A stretch of 64,000 nucleotides of DNA from JANNPJ01 sp965200525 (lineage in GTDB: Bacteria; Actinomycetota; Actinomycetes; Actinomycetales; Kineosporiaceae): NCBI GenBank assembly GCA_965200525.1, contig OZ241368.1, positions 1,550,001 through 1,614,000 of the forward strand, in the 5' to 3' direction. Of this stretch, positions 8,087 to 16,413 are shown piece by piece. A model generated the notes under the pieces. The model was not told the DNA's origin and ran no database searches. It saw only the letters and a list, made by a program, of their open reading frames with translations. A program made the position numbers and the translations under genes. The stretch's first letter is position 1, and each line of letters starts with the position of its first letter.

Positions 8087-9532
8087 ATGAGACGAGCTCA
8101 GGCGTGCAGCCTTGTTGTCGCAGCGGCCACCGCTTCCAGCCTGGCCCTGCTGCCCTCGGCGGCCGGCGCGGCCCCGGCCTCGGGCTCAGGCCTGCTGCGC
8201 GCGACGGCCGCGAGCGCGCCGGTCAACGGCAGCAGCGGGGGTGGCGATCCGTACTTCCCGAAGGCCGGCAACGGCGGCTACCAGGCCACGAACTACACCC
8301 TGAAGCTGAGGTACAGGCCCTCGACCCATGCCCTGCACGCCACCGCCACGATCACTGCGAGGACGACGGCCAAGCTGCGCCGCTTCAACCTCGACCTGCG
8401 CGACCTGTCGGTCAGGTCGGTCTCGGTCAACGGCCGCGCGGCCCGGTTCAGCCAGGCCGACGGCGAGCTGGTGATCACCCCGAAGAAGGTGCTGAAGGCC
8501 GGCCACGTCTTTGTGGTCGAGGTGATCTACTCCGGCACCACCGGCAAGCCCAAGGACAACACCGGCGCCCCCTACGGTTGGTACTCGACCAAGGACGGCG
8601 CCATGGTGGCCAACGAGCCCGAGGGCGCCTCGACCTGGTTCCCGGTCAACGACGTGCCCTACGACAAGGCCACCTACGACTTCACCGTGACGGTGCCGAA
8701 GGGCACGGTGGCGGTCGCCAACGGATTGCTCCGGTCGTCGCGCACGGTCAAGGGCTGGACCCGCTGGCACTGGGTGGCCAAGGATGCCCAGGCCAGCTAC
8801 CTGGCCACCGCATCCACCGGCAACTATGCGCTGACCAGCAGCGTCACGCCGTCCGGACTGCCGATCATCAATGCCGTCGACAAGGATCTGAGCGCTACCG
8901 ACAAGGCGGCGGCCAAGAAGGTGCTGGCCCTGCAGCCGAAGATGATCGCCTTCTACTCCAAGCTGTTCGGCAAGTACCCGTTCAACTCGTTCGGGGCCGT
9001 GATCGACGACGACTCGGTCGACTACGCCCTGGAGAACCAGACCCGGCCGATCTACTCGGGTGTCCCCGACGAGACCACGGTGGCCCACGAACTGGCCCAC
9101 CAGTGGTACGGCGACAGCGCCACGTTGAAGCAGTGGAAGGACATCTGGCTGAACGAGGGCTTCGCCACCTACGCCGAGTGGCTGTGGGACGAGTCTCGCG
9201 GCGGGGCCACCCCGCAGGCCGACTTCGACAAGATCTACGCGACCAAGGCGACCGACAAGTTCTGGTCCTTGAAGCCGGCCGATCCGGGCGCCAAGGACCT
9301 GTTCGACGAGCCGGTCTACAACCGGGGCGCGATGACCCTGCAGGCACTGCGCAAGACCATCGGTGACGACGACTTCTTCACCGTGCTCAAGCTGTGGGCC
9401 CAGGAGAACAAGAAGGGCGTGGTGACGACGGCGAAGTTCGAGAAGCTCTCGGAGCAGATCTCGGGCCAGGACCTGAGCGCCTTCTTCACCGCGTGGCTCT
9501 ACACCGGCAGCAAGCCCGAACTGCCCTCCTGA
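8087..9532 (+). CDS. Secreted M1-family metallopeptidase
   Basis: About 481 aa. Positively charged start MRRAQ followed by a hydrophobic stretch and AAGAAPAS gives a clear Sec signal peptide. An aminopeptidase-N-like beta-sandwich domain precedes the gluzincin core: ALENQTRPIY (GAMEN-like exopeptidase loop), VAHELAHQWYGDS (HExxH zinc site) and WLNEGFATYAEW (third zinc ligand Glu). The protein lacks the long C-terminal helical domain of full-size aminopeptidase N, as in other short secreted M1 peptidases. Expected to trim peptides outside the cell. No partner gene is adjacent. Confidence 0.92.
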   Translation: MRRAQACSLVVAAATASSLALLPSAAGAAPASGSGLLRATAASAPVNGSSGGGDPYFPKAGNGGYQATNYTLKLRYRPSTHALHATATITARTTAKLRRFNLDLRDLSVRSVSVNGRAARFSQADGELVITPKKVLKAGHVFVVEVIYSGTTGKPKDNTGAPYGWYSTKDGAMVANEPEGASTWFPVNDVPYDKATYDFTVTVPKGTVAVANGLLRSSRTVKGWTRWHWVAKDAQASYLATASTGNYALTSSVTPSGLPIINAVDKDLSATDKAAAKKVLALQPKMIAFYSKLFGKYPFNSFGAVIDDDSVDYALENQTRPIYSGVPDETTVAHELAHQWYGDSATLKQWKDIWLNEGFATYAEWLWDESRGGATPQADFDKIYATKATDKFWSLKPADPGAKDLFDEPVYNRGAMTLQALRKTIGDDDFFTVLKLWAQENKKGVVTTAKFEKLSEQISGQDLSAFFTAWLYTGSKPELPS

Positions 9533-9661
9533 CCCGCCCTCAGCTCAGCCGATCCACCCCGGCCATCCCGGGGCTCGCTCGACCCCGCCACTCACCCGAT
9601 GCACCGCCGACCTGACCCGCCGCTGCCTCACGTGACATCAGCCGGCCCGCCCAGGCAAGTT

Positions 9662-9791
9662 GGCCGACCCGACCGACCGAGCCAGCCCCGCCTGACCTTG
9701 ATCGGCCCGCCCCACCTGCCCGACCAGGCCGACCCACCCGACCGAGCCAGCCCCGCCTGACCTTGATCGGCCCGCCCCACCTGCCCGACCT
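9662..9791. repeat. 65-bp tandem duplication
   Basis: Two head-to-tail copies, about 9662-9726 and 9727-9791, nearly identical apart from substitutions near their left ends and at the junction. Each contains CCCCGCCTGACCTTGATCGG. Such recent exact duplication is noncoding and probably arose by slippage or unequal exchange. Confidence 0.8.
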
Positions 9792-9920
9792 GGCCGACCT
9801 GCACGACCTGGCATTTAGGCGCTGATGATCGCCCGGCTCTCCCCGCCCGCCCCTACCCAGGGGTAGCCAATACATCCTTCTGAGCCTGTGGATAACTCCG
9901 TTTTGCCTTTCCCGGTGCGG

Positions 9921-9926
9921 TAGAAT
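9921..9926 (+). promoter_or_regulatory. -10 box TAGAAT for the DUF222 gene
   Basis: TAGAAT closely matches the sigma-70 -10 consensus and lies 50 bp upstream of the ATG at 9977; a GGGGG stretch just before the ATG can act as ribosome-binding site. No clear -35 at the right spacing. Confidence 0.45.
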
Positions 9927-9976
9927 TGCTACACGCGTTCGAGTTGGGATGTTCGATACGGGGTCGGGGGTGATGC

Positions 9977-11643
9977 ATGGTGGTGGGGTACCGGTCGGTG
10001 GCCGGGTTGGGTTCGGGTCTGCGGATGCTGGCCGTCCTGGAACGTCAGGTGGTGGCGGAGGTGCCGGATCGTGAGGTGGTCGAACGGATCCAGGCGTGGA
10101 AAGCACTGAAGTCGCGCGTCGAGGCCGGGTTGATCGATGAGCTGCTGGAGTTCGCGTGGCGGCGCCGCTGCGACCCGACCGCCCCGGTCGGGGTGCGGCT
10201 ACCGGCGGTGGAGGAGTTCGCCGCCGACGAACTGGCCCCGGCTCTGACGTTGTCGCCGCGCACCGCGCGGGGCTGGTTCGAGCGGCTCATCACGTTGGCC
10301 GACCGGCTACCGCGGGTCATGGCCGCGATGCGGGCCGGGCACATCGATGAGAAGAAGGGCGTGGCGATCTTCGATGAGACCGCGCACCTGTCCGACGACG
10401 AAGCCACCGGCGTCGCCGACGAGATCTTGAAGACCGCCTCACGGAAAACGGTCGCGCAGGTGCGTGCTCAGGCGAACAAAGCCGCGATGGGGATCCGACC
10501 GAAAGAGACGGAGAAAGCAGTCAAGGACCGCGCCCGCCGCGATCGGGACGTCACCGTCCGCGACCGCGGTGACGGCAACGCCGAACTGAAAGCCGTACTG
10601 GAGTCGGGGGCAGCCGCGATCATCATGGGCGCAGTCAACAACGCCGCCTGGCAAGCCAAACGAGCCGACCCCAACCCCGAAGGCGGTGGCGAGGGTGGTG
10701 AGGGTGGTGGCCGGTTCATCGGGGAATGCCGAGCCGCCGCCCTGCTCGACCTCATCATCGACGACCACACCCCACCCGAACACACCAACCGACCCGACAA
10801 CGACCGGGCCGAAGACGCGGACTCGGACAGCACAGGCTCCGACGGCACAGGCACGGGATCGGACGGCACAGGCTCCGACAGCACTGGTTCGGACGGCACG
10901 GGTTCGGACGGCACGGGTTCTGGGGGTGATGGTTCGAACGGCCGGGGGTCGCAGTCGGATCCGGGGGCTACCGCCAGTGGGCGAGGTGGGCGGGGTGGGG
11001 CGAAGTCGATCGTGAACGTCACGATCAGCCTGGCCGAATTCCTGAAACTGTTCCACGCCCTGCGCGACGGCCACCACCTCGGCGAAGGCCTCGAGGAGCA
11101 ACCGTGCTCCGGTGGAGTCGGGGAAATCGACGGCCTCGGATTCGTCCCGGCCTGGGTCGCCCGTAACCTCGTGGCTGACCTGATCGAACACAAGAGCACC
11201 GGGTTCCGGGCCGTCGTCTTCGACGAGAACACCGGAACCTTCCTCGCCGCCTCCAGCCCGTCCTACCGGTTGCCGGCCGACCTCGAACGCCACATCAAAC
11301 ACCGCGACCGCACCTGCCGGTTCCCCGGCTGCCGCCAACCCGCCACATGGTGCGACATAGACCATTCCCAGGCCTGGCAGACGGCGGACCGACCGCCGAC
11401 TGCAACCTGACCTGCCTCTGCCGCCGGCACCACCGACTGAAGCAAACACCCGCCTGGCGAGTCGCTTTCGACGACGGAGTATCCACCTGGACCACCCGCA
11501 CCGGACACACCTACACCACCCACCCCCACGACTACCGCCAACCAGAACCACCACCACCGTTCATCCAGGAGGAGGAGAGCCAACCGCCGGAAGAACCAGA
11601 TCCCGGGGATGCCGAGCCTCAGCACGGTCCAGGGCAGTTCTGA
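9977..11643 (+). pseudogene. DUF222 / HNH endonuclease-like protein (13E12-type), frameshifted
   Basis: The first frame (9977-11410) encodes an N-terminal DUF222 domain, a Ser-Asp-Gly-Thr low-complexity linker (residues ~278-325) and the start of an HNH nuclease (CRFPGCRQPATWCDIDHSQAW), then runs out of frame into PPTAT-stop. The rest of the HNH domain (DGGPTADCNLTCLCRRHH) continues in the -1 frame to 11643. Loss of one G within TGGCAGACGGC near 11383-11390 would explain it. The family is multicopy in actinobacteria and treated as selfish or mobile-like; function unproven. Either a decaying copy or a base-calling error. No terminal repeats seen. Confidence 0.8.
10826..10925 (+). repeat. Degenerate tandem repeat coding Gly-Ser-Asp-Gly-Thr
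   Basis: Repeats of a 15-bp unit such as GGTTCGGACGGCACG, encoding (GSDGT)n in the DUF222 linker. Probably a flexible hinge between DUF222 and HNH domains; prone to length variation. Confidence 0.65.
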
Positions 11644-11692
11644 GTTGTTAGGAACCGTGCAGCGCCAGCCTGTTTCACCGTGGCCGAGCGAC

Positions 11693-13231
11693 TCAGAAAA
11701 AGATCGAGCGGCGCTGGACGAGGAGGGAGTAGAGGGTCTGCTGGATGCTCTGACGGATCTGGTCGGTGAGGTCGAAGACCAGCATGGGGTCTTCGGCCGC
11801 GCCGGGCTCGTACTGGTCGGTCGCCACCGGCGGGCCGAACTCGATCAGCCACTTGCTGGGCAGCGGGATGGCTCCGAGCGGCCCCAGGAGCGGGAAGAAC
11901 GGGGTGATCGGCAGGTAGGGCAGGCCGAGCAACCGGGCCAGGAAGGGCACGTTGCCAATGATCGGGTAAATCTCCTCGGCCCCGACGATCGAGCAAGGGA
12001 TGATCGGAGTTCCGGTGCGCAGGGCGGCCGAGACGAAACCGCCCCGGCCGAAACGCTGCAACTTGTAGCGCTCGGTGAACGGCTTGCCGATTCCCTTGAA
12101 ACCTTCCGGCCAGACACCGACCAGGTTCCCCTCCCGCAGCAGGCGTTCGGCGTCCGGATTGCTGGCCAGGGTCACCCCGGACCGCCGGGCCAGGCCGGCC
12201 AGGAACGGCGTCTGGAAAACCAGGTCGGCGCCCAGGGCCCGGAGGAACCGGCGCTGCGGGTGCTCCTCGTGCACCGCCACCGAGGTCATCAGCGCGTCCA
12301 TCGGCACCGCGCCGGAGTGGTTGGCCACGATCAGAGCCCCGCCGGTCGCGGGGATGTTCTCGATTCCCCGCACGTCAACCCGGAACCAGTGCTTGTAGAT
12401 CGGGCGGAGCAGTGCGAGAGGTACGGTCTCGGCGAACTCCTGGTCGAAACCGAAGTCGTCGAGCTCGTACTCCCCGGTCAGCCGGCGGAACAGGAAGCCC
12501 AGCATCGAGGACAGCTTGGCCTCGATCTCAGACGGTGAGCTGATCGGTGTCCGGCTGGTGAGCAACTCCAGCAGCGCGGCCCCGGCCTGCTCGACCAGCG
12601 TCGCCGCGACCGAAGGGCGCTCCTCGACCGATTCGAGCACCGCTGCTGTCTGGGCAACCTCGAGCTGTTCCACCAGGACGGCGCCGGTCGATGTGCTGGG
12701 GACAGCCCGACGGGAAAGGGCTTCCTTGGACGCCGCAGCGCTTCGGGGCCGGACGACGGCATCTTGCCGGTCAGCACTCTTCGAGCGCGAGCGGCGGGCC
12801 GATCGCGTCGGCGCCTCGGTCGGAGCCGCGCCGCTGGCCGGAGGCTGAGACTTGGTATGAGGCTGAGACTTGGTCGGGGGCTGAGACTTGGTCGGGGGCT
12901 GAGACTTGGTCGGGGGCTGAGACTTGGTCGGGGGCTGAGACTTGGGCGCAGCAAGCTTCTTCGTCGAGGCTTGCTTCTTCGTGGGAGCCTTCGACGTGGC
13001 CGGAGCCTTCGACGTGGCCGCAGCCTGCGAGGTGATCGGGGTAACGGGCCGGACCGCGGCGAGCGGTTCCGGGTTGGTGGCATCCGGCGTTCGCTCAGCC
13101 AGCAACGGCGTCGTCCGCTGTCGACGGCGCCGGCGCTCCCCCGAGGCCCGCTCAGCCCCGGCCAGGACCGACCTGGCTCCGGCCGGACGGGGGCGATCGC
13201 CGTCCATCGGAATAACGGTCGCGTCAGGCAT
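11693..13231 (-). CDS. PlsC-type lysophospholipid acyltransferase with long repeat N-terminus
   Basis: 512 aa. The C-terminal ~270 residues form a 1-acylglycerol-3-phosphate-type acyltransferase with the HX4D motif in VANHSGAVPMDAL and an EGFKGIG segment. The N-terminal ~200 residues are disordered, Pro/Ala/Lys-rich, with repeated TKSQPP hexapeptides and a basic SARRSRSK patch. Orthologues without this extension are ~360 aa (Rv0502-like). Likely makes phosphatidic acid or remodels lipids at the inner membrane face; acyl acceptor unknown. The ATG overlaps the end of the epimerase gene by 8 bp, so both are one operon. It converges on the DUF222 gene. Confidence 0.88.
   Translation of the reverse strand: MPDATVIPMDGDRPRPAGARSVLAGAERASGERRRRRQRTTPLLAERTPDATNPEPLAAVRPVTPITSQAAATSKAPATSKAPTKKQASTKKLAAPKSQPPTKSQPPTKSQPPTKSQPPTKSQPHTKSQPPASGAAPTEAPTRSARRSRSKSADRQDAVVRPRSAAASKEALSRRAVPSTSTGAVLVEQLEVAQTAAVLESVEERPSVAATLVEQAGAALLELLTSRTPISSPSEIEAKLSSMLGFLFRRLTGEYELDDFGFDQEFAETVPLALLRPIYKHWFRVDVRGIENIPATGGALIVANHSGAVPMDALMTSVAVHEEHPQRRFLRALGADLVFQTPFLAGLARRSGVTLASNPDAERLLREGNLVGVWPEGFKGIGKPFTERYKLQRFGRGGFVSAALRTGTPIIPCSIVGAEEIYPIIGNVPFLARLLGLPYLPITPFFPLLGPLGAIPLPSKWLIEFGPPVATDQYEPGAAEDPMLVFDLTDQIRQSIQQTLYSLLVQRRSIFF
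12840..12950. repeat. 18-bp tandem repeats encoding TKSQPP
   Basis: About six head-to-tail copies of an 18-bp unit (plus-strand form GGGGGCTGAGACTTGGTC), four essentially identical, within the 5' half of the PlsC-type gene. In frame they give TKSQPP hexapeptides, so copy-number change keeps the frame. Confidence 0.85.
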
Positions 13232-14300
13232 GCTCTACCTCCCCGGTTTCGCGGCCGCCGGCCGACCCGCTCCCGATCAGCTGGCCGATCGCGATGAAAC
13301 GACCGATCCGGCGCTCCAGCCCGCGCACGACGTCGGGTGAGAGTGGACCCTGCAGCCGACGGGACCGGACGAAGTCCTCGAACGCCTCCCGGGTGGTGAA
13401 CCTGGGCTCGAGACCCAGATGGGCCCGCATCCGGGTGGTGTCCAGCCCCCGGCCGAAGCTCAGGTAGCGGATCTGCTCGCGGGAGAAGTCGGTCAGCCCG
13501 GCCCGGCCGTAGAGTGTGCCGACCGTACCGCCGAGCGCCGGGGGCACCGGGACCGTGGGTCGGCCGGCGAACCGGGCCGCCTGGCTCAGGCTGATCACGC
13601 CGTCCCCAGCCACGTTGATCACACCCGAGACGTCCCCCAGGGTGGACCGGCGCAGCGCCTCGAGGGCGTCGTCCTCATGCAGGAACTGCAACCGTGGATC
13701 GAAGCCGAGCACGGTCGGGATCACCGGCAGAGCGAAGTAGTCGGTCATCGGCGTCCGGATCGCCGGGCCGACCAGGTTGGCCAGTCGCAGGGTGACCACA
13801 TCGACGTCGGGCCGGCGCCGGCTGAAGCCGCGCACGTAGCCCTCGACCTCGACCGAGTCCTTGCCCCAGCCGCTGCGCGGCGGCACCTTGCCGACCAGAT
13901 CCTCGGAGAACAGCGCCGGGTCGCGAGGACTGCTGCCGTAGACGGCCGACGTCGACTTCACCACCAGCCGGGTCAGGCTGGGCGAGCGCTGGCAGGCGGC
14001 CAGCAACTGCATGGTGCCGATGACGTTGATCTCTTTCATCGACACCCGCCCCCCGGCGCCCAGCGGGGTGGCGATCACGCTCATGTGCACCACGGTGTCG
14101 ACGCCGGCGTGCTCGATGATCCGGCCGATCACCGGGTTACGGATGTCGGCCCGAACGAACCCGGTGGCGCCGATGTCATGCGCGGGCGGGATGACGTCGA
14201 CCCCGATCACCCGCTCCACCTCGGGATCGGTGGACAGCAGCCGGGCAAAACAACCACCCATGTAGCGGGAGACGCCGGTGACGAGCACTACCCGTCCCAT
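13224..14300 (-). CDS. NAD-dependent epimerase/dehydratase (extended SDR)
   Basis: 358 aa. N-terminal Rossmann motif is present as VLVTGVSRYMGGCFARLL (TGxxxxxG form). A downstream YGSSPRDPAL region and SGWGKDSVEVEGYVRGF occupy the place of the usual YxxxK, so the catalytic pair is atypical. Matches the GalE2/Rv0501-like family that lies next to PlsC in mycobacteria; substrate unknown, possibly a nucleotide sugar or glycolipid precursor. A GGGGGTG ribosome site sits just before the ATG. Overlaps the PlsC gene by 8 bp downstream. Confidence 0.85.
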   Translation of the reverse strand: MGRVVLVTGVSRYMGGCFARLLSTDPEVERVIGVDVIPPAHDIGATGFVRADIRNPVIGRIIEHAGVDTVVHMSVIATPLGAGGRVSMKEINVIGTMQLLAACQRSPSLTRLVVKSTSAVYGSSPRDPALFSEDLVGKVPPRSGWGKDSVEVEGYVRGFSRRRPDVDVVTLRLANLVGPAIRTPMTDYFALPVIPTVLGFDPRLQFLHEDDALEALRRSTLGDVSGVINVAGDGVISLSQAARFAGRPTVPVPPALGGTVGTLYGRAGLTDFSREQIRYLSFGRGLDTTRMRAHLGLEPRFTTREAFEDFVRSRRLQGPLSPDVVRGLERRIGRFIAIGQLIGSGSAGGRETGEVEHA

Positions 14301-14421
14301 GGCACCCCCTGAGGCCTGATCGGCCGACCGGTCGCGCGACCGTCCTCAGCCATCGTCGACCTGCGGACGCAAAAGCGCCAGCGGCGGCCGGCAGACACCG
14401 ACCGCCGTTGTTGCGGATCTA

Positions 14422-14520
14422 CTACTTCTTGTTACGACGCTGGTGACGCGTCTTGCGCAGCAGCTTGCGGTGCTTCTTCTTAGCCATCCGCTTGCGGCGC
14501 TTCTTGATTACGGAGCCCAC
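14422..14520 (-). CDS. Small ribosomal protein bS22 (AURKAIP1/COX24-domain peptide)
   Basis: 32 aa, almost half Lys/Arg: begins MGSVIKKRRKRMAKKKHRK and ends RHQRRNKK, followed by two TAG stops. This is the tiny actinobacterial ribosomal protein first annotated as an AURKAIP1/COX24-domain protein (Rv0500B-like) and seen in mycobacterial ribosomes as bS22. GTG start with GAGGA five bases upstream. It lies between the epimerase and HTH genes exactly as in mycobacteria. Too short for ordinary gene callers. A -10-like TAGGCT on the minus strand at 14622-14627 gives a ~95-nt leader. Confidence 0.92.
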   Translation of the reverse strand: MGSVIKKRRKRMAKKKHRKLLRKTRHQRRNKK

Positions 14521-14621
14521 GGGTCCTCGCAGTTCGTCTGGTCGAAATCGCCCGCGACGGCCGCGCGGGATCAAGGTTCATCCGGCACGGGGGCACCCCG
14601 CACTCGCCTTACCTGCCCGAC

Positions 14622-14627
14622 AGCCTA
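14622..14627 (-). promoter_or_regulatory. -10 box TAGGCT for bS22
   Basis: TAGGCT on the minus strand about 100 bp upstream of the bS22 GTG, downstream of the hairpin that could end HTH-gene transcription. Suggests an independent promoter for the ribosomal protein. Confidence 0.4.
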
Positions 14628-14727
14628 CCGGGAGCGAGCACACGCCGTGCACCAGCACATCGAATCATGGTCCCGCGCGCCGTCCGGCAGGCCTGGAAAA
14701 GGGCGATGCAGACCTGGCTCGGCCATC

Positions 14728-14750
14728 GGCTGATCCCCCGCGGATCAGCC
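14728..14750 (-). terminator. Hairpin downstream of the HTH gene
   Basis: Perfect 9-bp inverted repeat GGCTGATCC / GGATCAGCC with a 5-nt loop, 48 bp after the HTH gene stop. No T-run follows, as is common in high-GC genomes. Probably separates the HTH gene from bS22. Confidence 0.5.
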
Positions 14751-14798
14751 GCCGGCCCCGGCGACGGCGCCCGATCGCCGTGTCGCCGGCCGCAGACG

Positions 14799-15020
14799 TC
14801 ACGCCGTCCCGGTCGCCCCGAGATAGGAGTGCCGGAGGTAGTCCTGGACCGCCCGCTCGGGCACCCGGTACGACCGGCCGACCCGCATGGCGATCAGATC
14901 GCCCGCGTGCACCAGTCGGTAGACGGTCATCTTGGAGACCCGCATGATCACCGCCACCTCGGCGACGGTCAAAAAGCGAACCTCGAACTCTCCCCTGGGC
15001 AGGGGGCGCACAACAGACAC
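14799..15020 (-). CDS. Excisionase-family / BldC-like helix-turn-helix protein
   Basis: 73 aa. One MerR/excisionase-type HTH: FLTVAEVAVIMRVSKMTVYRL then GDLIAMRVGRSYRVPERAVQDYL. A DNA-binding protein of this size is found between proC and bS22 in mycobacteria (Rv0500A-like) and is widely conserved in actinobacteria; its targets are not known. GTG start with GAGGGGAG eight bases upstream. No phage or integrase gene is nearby, so it is likely a housekeeping regulator rather than an excisionase. Confidence 0.85.
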   Translation of the reverse strand: MSVVRPLPRGEFEVRFLTVAEVAVIMRVSKMTVYRLVHAGDLIAMRVGRSYRVPERAVQDYLRHSYLGATGTA

Positions 15021-15208
15021 CGCAAGATCTCCCCTCGAGTTGGCACACGGCTCTCACCAGGACGCCGCCGAAGTCCCCGATCCGGTAGCGCCACCGTCAA
15101 GTGGTGTCACTCCGGATACGGTCGACAACGCCCTGTAATCACCATAGGTGCATCTGGGCCCCATGTGGGCACAGTTGAGCCGAGTCGGCCAAATGGCCGG
15201 GGCCGGGC

Positions 15209-16390
15209 TCAGTCGAACCAGGGGTCCAGACCGTGTAAGGGGAACACCGCTCGGCGAGTGGCCAGCACGGCCCGGTCGAGCGGATCGGCCGGATCGCTGC
15301 CGGTCGCCCAGGCCCGGTACTCGCTGCTCCCGCCGTCGGTCATCCGCAGCGGCGCCGGTCGCCCGCACCGGCTGTTCACGTACTCCCGCCAGGACGACGG
15401 CACCTCGGTCGCCGGCGCCACCGGGCGATGAGCGGCGATCGCAACCAGATGCGCCCAGGCCCGCGGGACGACGTCCACCACCTCGTAACCACCCCCGCCG
15501 GTTGCCACCCAGCGGCCGTCGCAGAGTTCGTGGGCCAGGTCGTGCAGGGCCTCGTAGGAAGCCCGCTGGCAGTCGACCGACAGCGACAGGTGGGCCAGCG
15601 GATCCAGCAGATGGCTGTCACAGCCCTGCTGGGTGACCATGATCTGCGGTTCGAAGGCCCGCAGCAGCGGGGGGACCACGGCGTGAAAGGCCCGCAGCCA
15701 GTCGGCGTCCGACGTCCCCGGCGGCAGGGCCACGTTCACCGCACTGCCCTCGGCCGCGGGGCCGCCGAGGTCGGAGGCGAACCCGGTGCCGGGGAACAGC
15801 ACCCGGCCGTCCTCGTGCAGCGAGATGGTCAGCACCCGGGGGTCGTCCCAGAACATCCGCTCCACGCCGTCGCCGTGATGGACGTCGACGTCGACGTAGG
15901 CGACCCGCTCCGCTCCGGCCTCCAGCAGGGCGGCGATGGCCACCCCGACGTCGTTGTAGACGCAGAACCCGCTGGCCCGGTCGGGCATGGCGTGATGCAG
16001 GCCGCCGCAGAAGTTCACGCCGTGGGCGGCCTCGCCGGACCAGACGGCCAGGGCCAGGTCGCGGCTGGCCGCGGCGATCCGGGCGCTGGCCTCGTGCATG
16101 CCGGCGAACGCCGGAGTGTCGCTGGAGCCGAGGCCGTAGCTCTCATCAGCCGAGTGCGGATCCTTGGAGGCCTGGCGGACCGCGGCCACGTAGGACGGGT
16201 CGTGCACGGTCTCCAGCAGTTCGTCCGAGGCCGGCTCCGCGCTGACCACCCGCACCCCGGGCGCCGACAGCAGGTCGAGGTCCCGGGCCAGCCGGGCGGC
16301 CAGCTCGAGCCGGATCGGGGCCATCGGATGGTGCGGGCCGAAGTCGTAGGCGGTGAAAACGTCGTCCCAGACCAGCCGCAGTGCGTCCAC
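15209..16390 (-). CDS. acuC: AcuC-type histone-deacetylase-family enzyme
   Basis: 393 aa. Class I/II HDAC fold: HHPMAPIRLELA near the N-terminus, HHAMPDRASGFCVYND, zinc-site motif DVDVHHGDGVERMFWDD, and TGGGGYEVVDVVPRAWAHL at the active-site loop. AcuC homologues deacetylate lysines, classically on acetyl-CoA synthetase; the target here is unknown. GTG start with a TACGGT -10 six bases upstream suggests a leaderless mRNA. No acs or acetyltransferase gene is adjacent. Confidence 0.88.
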   Translation of the reverse strand: MDALRLVWDDVFTAYDFGPHHPMAPIRLELAARLARDLDLLSAPGVRVVSAEPASDELLETVHDPSYVAAVRQASKDPHSADESYGLGSSDTPAFAGMHEASARIAAASRDLALAVWSGEAAHGVNFCGGLHHAMPDRASGFCVYNDVGVAIAALLEAGAERVAYVDVDVHHGDGVERMFWDDPRVLTISLHEDGRVLFPGTGFASDLGGPAAEGSAVNVALPPGTSDADWLRAFHAVVPPLLRAFEPQIMVTQQGCDSHLLDPLAHLSLSVDCQRASYEALHDLAHELCDGRWVATGGGGYEVVDVVPRAWAHLVAIAAHRPVAPATEVPSSWREYVNSRCGRPAPLRMTDGGSSEYRAWATGSDPADPLDRAVLATRRAVFPLHGLDPWFD

Positions 16391-16396
16391 ACCCCC

Positions 16397-16402
16397 ACCG
16401 TA
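16397..16402 (-). promoter_or_regulatory. -10 box TACGGT, leaderless acuC start
   Basis: On the minus strand TACGGT ends 6 nt before the acuC GTG; lies in the 23-bp gap after proC. Confidence 0.45.
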
Positions 16403-16413
16403 ACCCGGCTCGA

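Larger units (their letters stand above)
9533..9976. other. 444-bp intergenic region with tandem duplication and promoter
   Basis: No credible gene. The left two thirds is a C-rich simple sequence built around a 65-bp duplication (9662-9791). The right third is distinctly lower in GC, with a CTACCC/GGGTAG palindrome (9853-9866), one perfect DnaA-box sequence TGTGGATAA (9887-9895) and a TAGAAT -10 box (9921-9926) reading toward the DUF222 gene. Confidence 0.6.

Noticed and set aside
9887..9895. Perfect DnaA-box sequence TGTGGATAA
   Set aside because: A single copy in an intergenic region without dnaA, dnaN or a box cluster; not an origin.
9977..11643. Insertion sequence or integron at the DUF222 gene
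   Set aside because: No transposase, terminal inverted repeats or target-site duplication visible.
14799..15020. Phage excisionase / prophage remnant
   Set aside because: The HTH gene lies in conserved core synteny (proC-HTH-bS22) with no integrase or att site.
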